Source: Lindgomyces ingoldianus
Lineage: Eukaryota > Ascomycota > Dothideomycetes > Pleosporales > Lindgomycetaceae
Direction of reading: 5' to 3'
DNA: 64,000 bases
NCBI RefSeq assembly: GCF_010093535.1
Contig: NW_022985181.1
Location: 1,073,324-1,137,323, forward strand
How positions within the stretch are numbered: position 1 is the stretch's first letter; each line of letters opens with the position of its first letter. The notes below the pieces were generated by a model. It was not told where the DNA came from, ran no database searches, and saw only the letters and a list, made by a program, of their open reading frames with translations. Both the position numbers and the translations under genes were made by a program. Below are positions 46,666 to 58,907 of the stretch, in pieces.

Positions 46666-49274
46666 ATGGACAACTCTCTACTATCCTCCAAAAGGAGGAA
46701 ACTCGATACCCCGACCCGCTCGGTGTCGAGCCCGCTCGCAAAGCGTCCAAACCAGAGGACATCTGGACGATTGATAAATCGAACAACATCACTAGCGAAC
46801 GGGCACACAGCCGAGAAACTGACCGCTTCCCTCCGAAAGTCTCAAGGATTAAGGAACAAGGGCAGCACCCCGAATGGCACTACGAACAGGGCATCATACT
46901 ATCAAGGACAGGCCGAGAGAAAGGATGTATACGATGATATCGATGGAGCGTTAGGCGTAGAAGCGCCTGCAGAAACGCCGACCCGGACGCAGAAAGGGAG
47001 GCCGAGAAAGAAATTCGTTCTGGATCCTTCCTTGCCCCATCCTTTCAAAAAGAAGAAGTTGTTAGATGCTGTAGATAGCGAGGATAGGTCGGATAAACTT
47101 CTAAGTATTGATTCCACACCACGGGCCACGGATACGAACGCCATGGACAAAGAGCAGAGTGTGAATCGGGAAACAGGCCGTTCTCTCCTCAACGATTCAA
47201 AGCACGGGACCGGTCTTGAAGCCGGGATCCAGGATGAGTTAGGTGATGCATCCTCTACACCTTCAAGGCGGAAGGGCTTTGCTAGTGTGGCTAGCATAGG
47301 TGCGAAAAACTTCGTTGCGCGGACCTCTTCCAGATCAGGTGCCAGGAGCTCTCGTAAAACAGGTGAATCCGCAAAGGAGCACGAGGATTCTACCCAGCCT
47401 TATATCAACGGTATTGACGGAACGCCGTCAGAATTGCGATCGAGCAGGAGAGCCTCCGCATCTGGGAAAACCCGGAAGCGGGCCGCGACCGAGACAGAGG
47501 ACGATGAGCTTGCTGCCGCAACTCCTTCCGAGACAGCAAAACATCAGAGCGCCGTTCAAGATTCCGAGGATGATTTCGGCGATCGTTCTCTACCCAGCAA
47601 TACGAAGAGCATAAACCTACGACGTCGGCGCAACCGTGCGGATCATACCAGTAACCGGGACGAGATCAGTATGCATCCTGAAGACGAACAAGCCTCGGAT
47701 GCCCCGACAGAAGTGAGTGACCATGACAAAGATCTCATGGACGTAGATGGCGGCAGTGCTCTCGATCCTACAGAACCGAGTCCTTTCAATATCCCCTTCC
47801 GGAAGGAGAAGGCGACTGCTCCCCTCAGTGGACATCTTGAGCCAGGGCGAAAGTTAGACCTCCTCAAATCCATTGCCCTAGAGCGAATCATGGGAAAGCG
47901 CCCAACTCCCTTGATTGGGCTAGACGAGGAGTATAAGACCGTTCATCAGCTCATTGAGCATACCATCACGGCTGGCGAAGGCAATTCTATGCTCTTGATA
48001 GGAGCCAGGGGAAGCGGGAAGACAGCGCTCGTGAACAAGATTCTCATGGAAATCTCGAAGAACAACAGCGAAGAATATCACGTCGTCCGACTCAGCGGGT
48101 TCATCCACACCGATGACAAAATTGCTCTCCGCGAAATTTGGCGCCAATTAGGCAAGGAAATGGACGTCGAAGAGGACGGAGGTCTGAGCAAAAACTACGC
48201 CGATACCCTAACCACTCTTCTCGCCCTTCTCTCCCATCCATCTGAACAGACCGGTGAACTCACTGACCAAGTAGCCAAAGCCGTTGTATTCATCATGGAC
48301 GAATTCGACCTATTTGCTCAACATCCTCGACAAACGCTTTTGTACAATTTATTCGATATTGCCCAGTCCCGGAAGGCTCCCATCGCTGTACTAGGACTAA
48401 CCACTAGGATTGATGTCGCGAACAGTTTAGAAAAGAGGGTGAAAAGCCGGTTCAGTCATCGCTATGTTCATTTGAGTCTCGCAAAGACTTTTACTGCTTT
48501 CCAAGAGATATGCAAAGCGGTCTTAATTGTACAGCCAGAGCAGCTTAGTGTTGAGGAGCGGGCAGTTCTCGGCGAAGGGTCTCAGTCTGCACCGGGGAAA
48601 GGGAGTGAGAAGGGTCCGAAGCAGGATATCCTTCCTGAGTGGAACGCAAATGTCTCCGTAAGTCAATCTAGTACTACATTCTCTAACTACACGGTCTTAA
48701 TTGATTCTAGTCCCTATTCGCCTCGAAGTCTTTTCTCAAAGACCATCTCGCACCTCATTTCTACTGCACAAAATCCATTTCCACCGTCCTAACGTCCTTC
48801 CTTCTCTCCACTACGACTCTTTCCGCAGAGTCCTCATCCCTCAACCCATCTCACCTCCTCTCCCCACCAGATTCTAAACTAGCTCTCCTACCAACACTCT
48901 CCACTCTCGCGCTCTCGCTCCTAATCGCCGCCGCCCGCCTTGACATTATCCACGACTCCGACTCCTGCAACTTCAACATGTGCTACGATGAATACGTGAC
49001 CCTCGCTTCCAAGGCCCGGATCCAGTCTGCGGCTGGTGGCGCGAGCAGTAGTGGTGGGGTTAGCAAGGTTTGGGGGAAAGAGGTCGCGCGGCGAGAATGG
49101 GAGTGGTTGGTGGAATTAGGGCTTTTAATGCCGGTATTGATAGCAGGGATAGGGGGAGCTAGATCCGGGTTTGCTATGATGAGATGTGATGTTGCTCTCG
49201 AGGAGATCAGAGGGGTGTTGCAGAAGGAGAAGGGGGTTGATAAGGGGCTGGAGCGGTGGTGTAGGCAGCTTTGA
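46666..49274 (+). CDS. ORC4: Origin recognition complex subunit 4
   Basis: AAA+ subunit of the complex that marks replication origins and loads MCM. Two exons, 46666-48657 and 48711-49274 (53-nt intron, GTAAGT...TTCTAG), 851 aa. About 420 N-terminal residues are disordered, basic then acidic, with an AT-hook-like KGRPRKKF near residue 110. The AAA+ core begins FKLLKSIALERIMG-like (LLKSIALERIMGKRPTPLIG); Walker A GARGSGKTA is near 446, Walker B VVFIMDEFDLF near 540, sensor-like GLTTRIDVANSLEKRVKSRF follows. The second exon encodes the C-terminal winged-helix region (CYDEYVTLASKA; EWEWLVELGLLMPV). The yeast protein is 529 aa; the excess here is the N-terminal extension. Divergent from the MFS gene. 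Confidence 0.93.
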
Positions 49275-50617
49275 GGACGTGGCGGTATGCATTGACGGGG
49301 TATGGGAATTCATTGATGATGTTTACATATTGCATGAGCAGGCATACTGCATAGCAAGCGTTGTTTTGAGTGCTAGCATTAACGTTAAAATAGAATAGAG
49401 AAATGCATAGGTGATTTCCCATGCGCTCCGATATGCTTCCCGCCCAACTCGTTCACTGAACCTTTACTAGCTCTCATGAGGTATTCCTTCACGAATGACG
49501 CATGCCAGCAACGTGGAACTGTCCTAAATGTAGGTTGGGTGCCTTGAACACTCCGTGATGCTGACAAACGTTGGGAAACTAATATGGTTTATAGAATGTG
49601 TAGCTTCGAATTCTTAGCACCCAAAATTTGGTTGGATGCCTGGAAGCGAAAAAGAAGTTGTACAACGCTGAAGGATACGATGTGCAGTGAACTGAATCAT
49701 CTGCACTGAATGTCGAGCCTTGACAAGACAGGAAATGCTAGGTTTCAACTCCATCACTTTTCATCGTCATGAACTCTTTAAACTACCATGTGTTATACCA
49801 GTCAGCTCCCCGCAGAGCGTAGCGTAGCACGACTGCGTCAGTCTTCCTTTCCCAAGAATGTGTGGATCCCAAACGACCAAAAGTCGCTTCATTGCTCTCG
49901 ATCTCTTCCAGGTTTACACTGCATTATTGATCACCTTGATCGAATATGCCTTCACCGAGTCAATTAAATCCACACTTCAAATCGCTTGATTGGCCCGACC
50001 AAATGCTGAAATTGGAAACGGTTTATAGAGAATTGGTTTGCAGGGGTATACGAGTTTGGTTAGATTGATTGGTGAGGGACTAACTGGAGTTTTGTTAGCA
50101 AGGAAACCTTTACCGAGGGCACCCCTGACCTGACTGCCCCACAACTTAACGACTTCATGACCTCAGGGCCTCAAAACTTCAGGACCTCACAATCTAACCT
50201 GCGGCTCCCTCCCATTACCAGCTACGACTGCGCTTACTGATTTATGGCCCGACCACATTCGACCTTCAAACTTAGAAAATTCACAATTCAAGCTCATCAA
50301 CACTAGCAAGCCAGCCAATACATGCTCCTTTTGAATCCCGCTCACCAACTCACAACGCTAGATATGATTGAGCTGATGGGTAACGAATCTCCTATATCCT
50401 TTACAACCATTTCATCTCACCAACCCCATCCAAAACCTCTACGACCATCTCTTCATATGATGTATTCATCTCTCAATCCCTCCAGGTCCGAAGTCCTTCT
50501 TAACGTCATACATGCTAATAAACCTCAAATGCCACGTTATACCTCAAGAACCATGTATTACTTAAAAATTACCACGCCACCCAACCACGCACCTCATCTC
50601 ACCAAGCTCCATTCCAC
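49275..50617. other. Intergenic region, no gene seen
   Basis: 1.3 kb. A short CCTCA-type repetition (GACCTCAGGGCCTCAAAACTTCAGGACCTCA, described only; about 50,158-50,188) is visible. Frames are short. Confidence 0.45.
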
Positions 50618-52100
50618 CTAATCCCAATACGTCGCCCACTTACTCTTCCCCCCAAGCACCCCCACAAACTCTCTCGCAATAACCCGATCCGCCTGTTCAC
50701 TCGGATGCAACTCATCATACCAAAGATAGCTATCCGGGCTCGTATTCTTCACACAATCGCCACCTTTCAAATTACACTGATGCACAATTCCTGTGACATT
50801 GGCCGGTGTGGTGCCATTCAAATACTCCTTGGGATGGCTCCAGATATCGGTGATAAGCGCGTTGACGTCGAAATTCGCGATTTTAACGTCATCCCAAGAC
50901 GACGAAACTTCGAAAGGAGTTCGGTATTGGTAGATGGCGTTGGCTGTGGCGACGGATTCGTACATGCGCCATGAGATTTCCGTGATGTTGCTGCCGGCTT
51001 TGTTCGGGTAGTATTGGGTTGCAGCGAGTCCGCCGTTGGACGGGACTGCGTATTGCGGGAGGAGTTGTAATGGGGCGAGATTCATGAGGACGAAGTACCG
51101 CCCGCCGTTTTTATATAATTTGTCGATGGTCGTGTACACACAGTCGACATAATCAACCAACGTTTTCCCCGGGACCTGCGAGTCCGTCAAAAAAGCATTG
51201 TTGCCAAGATCATTAGTACCGATCCAGATTGCGTAGGCAGTGTCGTGGGGCGTGCCTTTGAAGAACCTTGTGCCGTTCGGGAGTCGGTATTGGGAGTCTG
51301 CGATGAAGGCGGGGAGTTCGTAGCCGGCGATGTCTGGGAATGGCGCATTGATGGCAGAAAACCAGCGCGGGGTGATGGCGTTTGAACATACAGCGCCGGA
51401 GACGGCGTAGTTGTATAGGCTGGCACCGGAGTAGATAGAGGCGTAGCGGGACCAGGAGAGGCCGCCTGAGGCCGTATTTAGACCCTAGAATCGTCAGGGG
51501 CTGAAAACGAAGGCGTTTCGGGGATGAGCGATATGGATCTTGAATTTGTGGTAGGTATTGATTCTTTGCGTAGGTAACAGCAAGGAAATAAGTGGTTGGA
51601 AATATCGGCATGGAAAGCTCGAAGAATTGGACCACAATTAGAATGGGATACACTGAGATGAAGAATATGCATAGGAAAGGCAGACGCTACGAGAGAATCT
51701 TGCAGTATATGTAGAAGAGCAGGGAAACTGGTAGTAAGGGTGTACGATAGAAGTGTGCAGTACAATGATAAGATGGACAAGGAAAGTTCGAAGCGATATA
51801 CCCGAGTTAAATATTCATGCCGAGAAGCATTATAACTGCAAGGAGATCGCGAAATCAACCAAAGGGTGGGTGACGTAAGAGAAAAATAGAGATCCATACC
51901 ACTGGCTGCTCCCATCCAACAGGAGGCGCTGACCCATTGTGATTGATAAAGTACCCCAGCCGATTTTCGTCTGTGTAACTATCACCAAACGTTACCAGGC
52001 TCTTGAAGTTTTTGACATCCCACCTTCCATGCTGCGCATGACCGGTGGGAAACCCTAGACTCAAAGCTAGGACCGTTGTCGAAGATGAGCAAATGCGCAT
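50618..52100 (-). CDS. Secreted GDSL/SGNH carbohydrate esterase (CE16-like)
   Basis: Secreted acetyl esterase of the CE16 type, likely removing acetyl groups from plant-wall oligosaccharides. Two exons on the minus strand: 52100-51900 and 51484-50618; 355 aa. Residues 1-22 are a signal peptide. Block I is LVTFGDSYTDENRLGYF with the nucleophile Ser in GDSY; the Gly of block II falls near NYAVSGAVC; block III is IWIGTNDLG; block V is WYDELHPSEQA with Asp and His of the triad. The joint GWEQPV-GLNTASGGLSWSRY matches the family's continuous order, so a single 415-nt intron is inferred; it is long for this genome. Several NxS/T glycosylation sites occur (NGT, NVT, NIT). Confidence 0.85.
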
Positions 52101-52620
52101 ATTGGAGACCGGGCTGGTGGGAAGCGGCTGAAGGGCCTAACCCAGGGAAGTGAACACCGGTATAAGTATTGGAATGATGGCGAACTTGATTGAACTACGG
52201 TTTAATTAATGGCTCCCCTCCGCCGAAGCTCCGCCCAAATGCATATTGAGGCCAGGATGGTGCAGGGCCGCGGCGAAGAAAGAGGGGGTGGTCGACCCGG
52301 GGAGAGCTTGAATCTCGCCGGCTACGGGAGCTTAACGCCATTTGGGCCTGATCGACGGGGTGATCAGGCTAAAAGCCGTGGAAATCAGGAACCTCGCGTC
52401 ATGGTGCTGTATCCTATAAAGAGGACAACATGCTGATGGGATTATTTAGCGACCGAACATCTGGTTTAGAGGGAAGTCTGAATTTCTCCGCCAAAAAGCT
52501 CGTTCAAGCGACCGGGCGATTTGGGGGGGCCTAACAGGCCCGACAGGGAGTTGAGCTCGAAGACATAGCGCAATTGATCTGAAACGAACATTCATCAACT
52601 CCGGAGGAAAAATACAAATT

Positions 52621-52665
52621 TCTCTCGATCCTAGCTCTCTTGATCTTAGCTCTCTCGATCTTAGC
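52621..52665. repeat. 15-bp tandem repeat, three units
   Basis: Three adjacent units of TCTCTCGATCTTAGC (first with C at position 11, second with T at position 6). Exactly 45 bp. Confidence 0.85.
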
Positions 52666-54106
52666 ATGCAAGATGACCGTTGGTGGGGTGGGGTGCATGT
52701 GCGACTTGTCCGTGGGAGGGATTTGCAAGGGTGCCAGCTTTTGTCGTCCTTTTCGATCCGACGAACGATAATGGCTTAGTGCGTGGAGGTTGTCTTGACG
52801 ACAGGCTTATTAGCTGCAGAAATGGTTGATGAGGAAATCGTACGATACAGGACCGCAATTGTCATGCTGACCCGGCGAGAGAATTTGGCTGAAGGGAGAG
52901 TTTGATGAGCAGGATCCGGGCGGGAAGAGGGCTCATTTCTATGGCTGCCCAGCGGGTGCGCCCAGCTCATCATCACAATTCTGGCACAAGAGCTGCTCGG
53001 CTCACGTGCATGTAATCGTATGCGCTCTCCAAGACCACCCGCTTCCCCGCTGCACGCCGTTTGGGCGGTTAGCCAGCTCGTCTTCTCAGGCGGATGGTGT
53101 CGGGTTGTGGGCCCTCCAACCCCATCTGTGTCCGGTCATTATGCGACCAGTCCAGAATGAGGCTTCTTGATAAACTAACGTGATTCGAGTAAGGGAGCAT
53201 TCACCCCGGTCGGAAGTCACCGAATGGAAGTCGAGAAGGATGAGTTTGGAGACACGGCGGCAGAAGAAGTTTCGAGACAGAAGGAACTCGTAGAGAATCA
53301 ATCCGCAAGTCCCTCATGCCAGGCTGTGGGTTATCCCAAGGCGTGGAGGTGTGGGTTTGGTGATACGCTCCAACTCCCACGTCGCTGCGCTGGTGACTTC
53401 GCTTCCACGCTGTCGGGGACATTGGCTGGCAATCTTGTGTTGATCGGGCGCTCTGCCAATCATGAAGACGGACTTTATTCCCTGTGCACAATTAATGCCG
53501 CCTTGCAGCGCTGAAGGCTTTGGGAATATGTGCCGGCCCTGGCTGGTGTTGACGTAGCTTCCTTCCCATGACTTATTCGGGGTCCATCCATGGAACCCTA
53601 AATGCTTAGCCCAAACACCGATGACCCTCTTTGCACTTCACTCTCTGCTCCACTTCTGCTGTTGCTTGCATTCACGTTTCGAATACTGTTGTTCTCAGCA
53701 AAATCTTCGGACCGTGAAGTGTATATCAGGAGACGCTGAGCCCTGCTGTCAGATAATGCATACCAATCAGCGCCTCCCCTCATCAAAACTCGACAGGAAC
53801 CACCCACCTCCCTTTCAAACTTCTCACTCGAGAACTCCGAGTCGAGTCTGCCCATTTCTACGACACTGAAGTCCATCCGAACATTCGCAGACCATTCGCG
53901 GGTTCCTTTCAGTCTCGCTGGGGACCCTTCGTCACGACGAGCGGCACGCTCTATCGATTTCTAAGACAACTAGTCTCTTCCAGCACAGAGGTTACCCTAC
54001 TAAAGCTATAGATGGAGTCGACTTTCTCTTTCAGTCATGCCCTCTCAAGGGCTGCGCAGTTGATCTGAGACTATTCACGCTGACACATATGAGTTAGCAC
54101 GCCTTC

Positions 54107-54131
54107 CATCACCACCATCACCACCATCAAG
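54107..54131. repeat. CAT/CAC microsatellite
   Basis: CCATCACCACCATCACCAC... run of about 25 bp in a non-coding region. Confidence 0.75.
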
Positions 54132-54416
54132 GCTCGTCTACACGGCAAGGGCAAATCTGTACACTTTAATTGGCCCGATATCGCTGCGGAGGGCAAGGAA
54201 ATGAGCCACGACAGTAAACAGAGAAAGCTAGGAGTGATTCAGAAACTAAGTAGGAATCGAAAAGAAGCGGCTACTTGGCCTTGGAATGGGACAAAGTAGG
54301 AGTACAGCTCATCTTGATCTACCCTTAAGAAAATCGACCAAGAAGACGACCGCAACTCGGCATTATTACGCTACCTTTCTCCTTCGATGAAAACGTGGAT
54401 CCGATCTCGCTTGCTA

Positions 54417-55852
54417 TCATCCCCGCGAGCTCCGTCGACCCCATGCAATGTAGCTTCAACCTTTGATCAGTACCTGGAATTTGTGGGGAAATGGGTACTT
54501 ACATTGGGATATATAGCTTCAGGCTGACGTCCTGAATCTCGACGCGGGCTGCATCCGTCAGTATTTTCACTTGGGCAGCGGTCCACCCCAACTTTTCTGT
54601 CAATGGCCAAATTGCAAGCGAATCAAGGAGCTCGCACACCATACCAACACAATCTCTCCCAATTGCAGATCTTGTTGGATCTAGATTTGGATTAGCACGT
54701 TTTTCGATTGTGTTCAAGTAAGAAGTTGACCTATGTGGGAGGGCTTGAAGCAGCTCATCGTATCAACACCTAATCTTCCCGGGTGGTAAACTAATCATCT
54801 GCAAACTAACGGAATGGTAGACCAAACATCATATCTGCGTGTTTTGATCAAGAGAGCCCGCCGGCAAAATATGAATGGAAATGGAAAAAGGAGATATTGC
54901 AACCATACCTGGGTCCCAAGCGCCAATAGGCAGATGCAACACCGTGCCTCCAACATCCCGGAGTCCAGCTTCCGTCATATACTCCTGGAGTTTCTGTCCC
55001 ACCCGCGGGTTTCTGTTTGAGTCCTCCAATGCGCGCGAATAGGCTTCCCACCACCGCCTCAATGCCGAGTTGCTGGAGAGTCGTCCACTGCCCGACTGAA
55101 TGTTGAGGTAGTATTCTGCCATCTGAAGCCAACCGCCTGGTCGCATAAGAGCTTTCATGTCCCGTATATATGACCTCCATCGGTTCTTCTTGATTCCAGG
55201 AGCAACAAATCGGGAGTGGATGAGGTTGTATGCGTTTCGTTCGAATACTTCAGGGTCATTCAGTCTGTCGTTGAGATTGAATCCATAGAGGTACAAGTTG
55301 TCTGGCTGGTCTGATATGAGCACTGGATAAATATCGATGCCGGTCACCTATACAGTCAAGCATTAGCGACACTGTAGCACTGAATAACGACCGCATGCAG
55401 CTGAATAGAAGAGTCAAGTACACTCTGGGTTCACTGTCTCGAAAGATCAGGAACGAGTAGCCGCATCTCCCTTCCCACTCGACAGTTAGGGGTTAAGAAA
55501 CACGCACCTGGCAGTCCTCGTACTCTTCGGCAATAGCCACAGCCCAATCACCCCTTCCGTATCCGCAATCAAGGATTTTTCGAGGATTTTCGATCCTAGG
55601 AAAGAACAGTCTGTTCCCACTAAGCCTAAGGAGAAGATCGTGTTGACTCTCAAGCCGCTCCTCTTCGCGCTTCGCACCTGTCAGTTAAATGACCTTGTCG
55701 TCAATGGTGTGTGTTCCTGCCAGACTCCACCAAGAATCTATGAAACTTACCTCGTCAATGGGAACGCAGTATATCCTGTTGTCGACGGAATACTTCTGGA
55801 AATCTCGGTCGTGGATATTCACCACTCTCAAATCCTCATTCATATTGGACAT
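54417..55852 (-). CDS. SAM-dependent methyltransferase, fungal small-molecule type
   Basis: Class I methyltransferase. Five exons on the minus strand: 55852-55751, 55669-55508, 55347-54909, 54680-54503, 54453-54417; introns 81, 160, 228 and 49 nt; 305 aa. MSNMNEDLRVVNIHDRDFQK and YSVDNRIYCVPIDE give the N-terminus; REEERLESQHDLLLRL leads to the SAM-binding motif I ILDCGYGRGDWAVAIAEEY (about 66-84). VTGIDIYPV is motif II with the acidic Asp; MRPGGWLQMAEY is the post-motif. The last exons encode VCELLDSLAIWPLTEKLGW and a short YIAWGRRSSRG end. Such enzymes often sit in secondary-metabolite clusters (LaeA/UstM-like relatives), but no synthase gene is visible here. The last two introns are less certain; exon lengths sum to whole codons. 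Confidence 0.75.
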
Positions 55853-58800
55853 GGTCCGCACGAAGCCGAGAGCGAGGGATGAATTCGCTGAGTGGAAACC
55901 TCCGGTTGTAGCGATCCAAACCTGCAAGCGCCTGAGAATTCTCGAAGCCTGCTTCTGGGGCGATTACCAAGCACTTCAGTCGAGTGAAATGTGACTTTTC
56001 TGGTACGTCAGCCAAATCGTGTTAATTTTCACTCCGGCGGGAGGCAACTCACTTCCTTAAGCGATGTCGGGGTTCGCAAGTTCTGCTAGTTGAGTTCACA
56101 TTCACTCAACAGTGGTGGCAAGCGTTGACGTCTTTCTTAAGCAAGCTGACGGTGAGTAGAACGTGGTCGAATCCGGTATCGTGATGTCTCGCAGCCAAAA
56201 TCTCGGCCTCGACCCTCTGAAACATCCCGCGATGCGCTGCAGGACGCCAATTAAGGACTCGGCAAAAGAGCATGCCTTGGAACTATCCCTTCTTAAATGG
56301 AGATCAGGTCTCACCTGACTTGTGTGACAAGGGACATTGGATGCTAAGACTGCGGAGCGATATTGCCTTGGGTGGGAGGCTGCCCCTCAATGGTCCTTTC
56401 GCGGACTCTACGAAGTGCGGTGAATGAGCTGGCCACCCAGCCACCGTGAGCCCTGATTACCGGCGACTGGAGGCTTCCATTGAAACAAGTGTTTGTGAAC
56501 TTCGTGACAATGGTTCCCGGTTCCGAAGTGAAACCCTGGCTGCGCTATCATGCCTTTTCGGAGCGTTGAATGTCGAGCTGGAGCTCCCGAAAAGAGAATC
56601 CATCTGCCGTACCGCAGAAGCTACTGATGCAATGAGTCGGAAGCTAACGGCAAGGGTCGATGAGGTGTCTCCGCCTTTCCTCGACGGCGATCGGGAGAGT
56701 CTGCAGCATGTCCGCATCATTGGCGAGTAAAGCCCAACGCAGCTTCTAGTCTCGGGTAATTCTCAATACGATTAACCGCGCTTAGAAGACATAATTGATC
56801 AAGAGCAATAATGAGGCAGCGCGCTCTTAGGCACCCGTTGGCACACGGATGTCCATTGGCCCAAGGCATTACGCTCGAGGCTAGCAAAGGACGTATCATC
56901 ACCTCAGTCACTAACGCTAACTAGTGGGAGTTAGACACGCATCATGAAAACGACACCCAACCCCATGGCGGTAGGCGCCGATAAGGCATGCTCCTGTCAA
57001 ACTAAATCCCGGCGACATGGCCTTGGAATAGACATCTCCTCGAAGCCACAAACCCGCGATGGCGCTCGGGTCGAGGAGCTGTGAAAGGGTGGGCCAGAGA
57101 GCTGGCTCAAGCGAAGAAATCTCTCCGTCTCGCGATTTGCCTCCTTAAACTCGCTTATTCTCACGAAGGAGTTGTGTTAAGGAAGTACGGCGCCCTGGTG
57201 GAGGATGCACGCCTTATTAAAGTCACCAGCTCATCAGACGGGATTTCAGCGACAAGAAAATGTGAGCTGTCATATTTCCTTGGTGGCGCTCAGGTGGACT
57301 AGGAGTCTCGGCCACGTTCGTTCCCCAGTAACATAGTCTTGTGCTATGGGGGGCGTTTCAGAGAACGATCCTGCGGTCTGCCTTTAGTACAGATTGAGAC
57401 TAGGACAGCCTGTGGTCTATCTCACTTGCAGCGGACAGGTTGATGCTCCGCGGCCCACGTTGTTCATTGATGAGAGCTGCATCATCACGGCATGGACGGT
57501 AGGGTTATTCAAGGCCATGGTTGATATCACCGTTGCTTGGTCTATTTTCAACTCCTCTCGTTCGGTGTGAGGCCGTCTCATCCTAACACCGGACGGTGTC
57601 TTTCGTTATGCAGCCATCCGCCTCACATGCAGGTAATGCAGTACAGCTCCTTCACGAAACCTAAACTTGAGGTCATGCTCACCCCATCCGTTGGTTGGAT
57701 TTGCTTTTTACAATCTTTCGCTAAATCAACCTTTGTGCCTCTGCCCACCAACGGTAATTGTTACACCACAGAGGCACGGAAACCATGTTATCCAATAACT
57801 GGTTACCTTGGTGGCCAGGCAGGTTCAAGATAAGCTTTACTTGCATGCATGTCAGGTTTGGGCTTTACGCATTTGTCAATGCCCTTCCAGATCTTTCCAT
57901 GCACGCAACTGAGGCCGACTCCCCTCAAGAGCGGGAGGCTTTCGCTCCAGGTTACTATTGGGATGGGTACGCCGCTGTAGAACGTTGACGGTAATTAGAA
58001 CAATGATCAACCACGGTACGTGGCACCAAGCGAAATGTCCCCTCCTGATCATGAATCGAACTTCTAGAAGCCCCAAAACACTCCAGGATAAGGCTTGCTA
58101 GGTTGATATGCTCCTTACGTACTCCCCCGGTAGAGGCATTGTCGTGGAAAACAGCCATCTTGCATCCCGCTCGAGGCACCAGCCCGCACTTGCAGCATAA
58201 CAGAACTGAAGAACGCCACTAAGGGGGGTAAGGTCGTCTGCGCATCGATAACGTTCGGCCAAAGTCGCCCTCGACTCATTGCTGAAGAACGGCTCCGGGA
58301 CTTGGTCTCAGTCCTGCACTAACCGATCACAACCATCATGCTGTTCGTATTACGCCTTGCTCGTCAATCCGCAGATTGAGCCTGGCCGGATTGATTGAGC
58401 TATCCCTGACAACTATGCAGCAAAGCGGCGGAATTTATCGGCTTCCCTCTGTATTGGCTGGTTGACTGACCCCACACCCCGATGGCAAGGGCTCACGACG
58501 CCTAGTCAAGGTCGCCTCCACGTGGTACGCATGGAGGTTCAAGACGCACTTGCGACAATTCGACCTGCTGTGTCAAAGGCCAAGCCGAACGGTGTGCACA
58601 AATGTGCATGACACTTGAATTGATGGTTTCTGCTCATGCAAAGCAGCGAATATGTGCGTATCTACGCAGAGAGAGATGTGTCATCGCCATATGACTCGCA
58701 TAGAAGCTGTCCCGTCCGAGCTTGCAAATTCGTGGCACCCGCCTTTGTGATCCCAGTCTTTCTCCTATCTGATTAGACAGCGCAAAGACATTTCTCTCCT

Positions 58801-58907
58801 AGGGCCTTTGCATGTGGTCCTCCGAAGGACGCTGATCGTGCTACCCGGCACCTCTGTCGACATTGAGCATCCTGGAGTAGAAGGTCGACATCCCGTTATC
58901 GCGCGTT
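55853..58907. other. Long intergenic region, no gene seen
   Basis: 3.1 kb of balanced composition without open frames above 100 codons, motifs, or clear repeats. Could contain the regulatory region of the methyltransferase; I see nothing specific. Confidence 0.45.

Larger units (their letters stand above)
52101..54416. other. Intergenic region with short repeats, no gene seen
   Basis: 2.3 kb. Apart from two short repeats listed separately I see only motif-free frames of under 100 codons. The region 52,140-52,560 is GC-rich. Confidence 0.45.

Noticed and set aside
53224..53514. 96-codon plus-strand frame
   Set aside because: No motif, no splice partner, unremarkable composition; chance frame in GC-balanced DNA.
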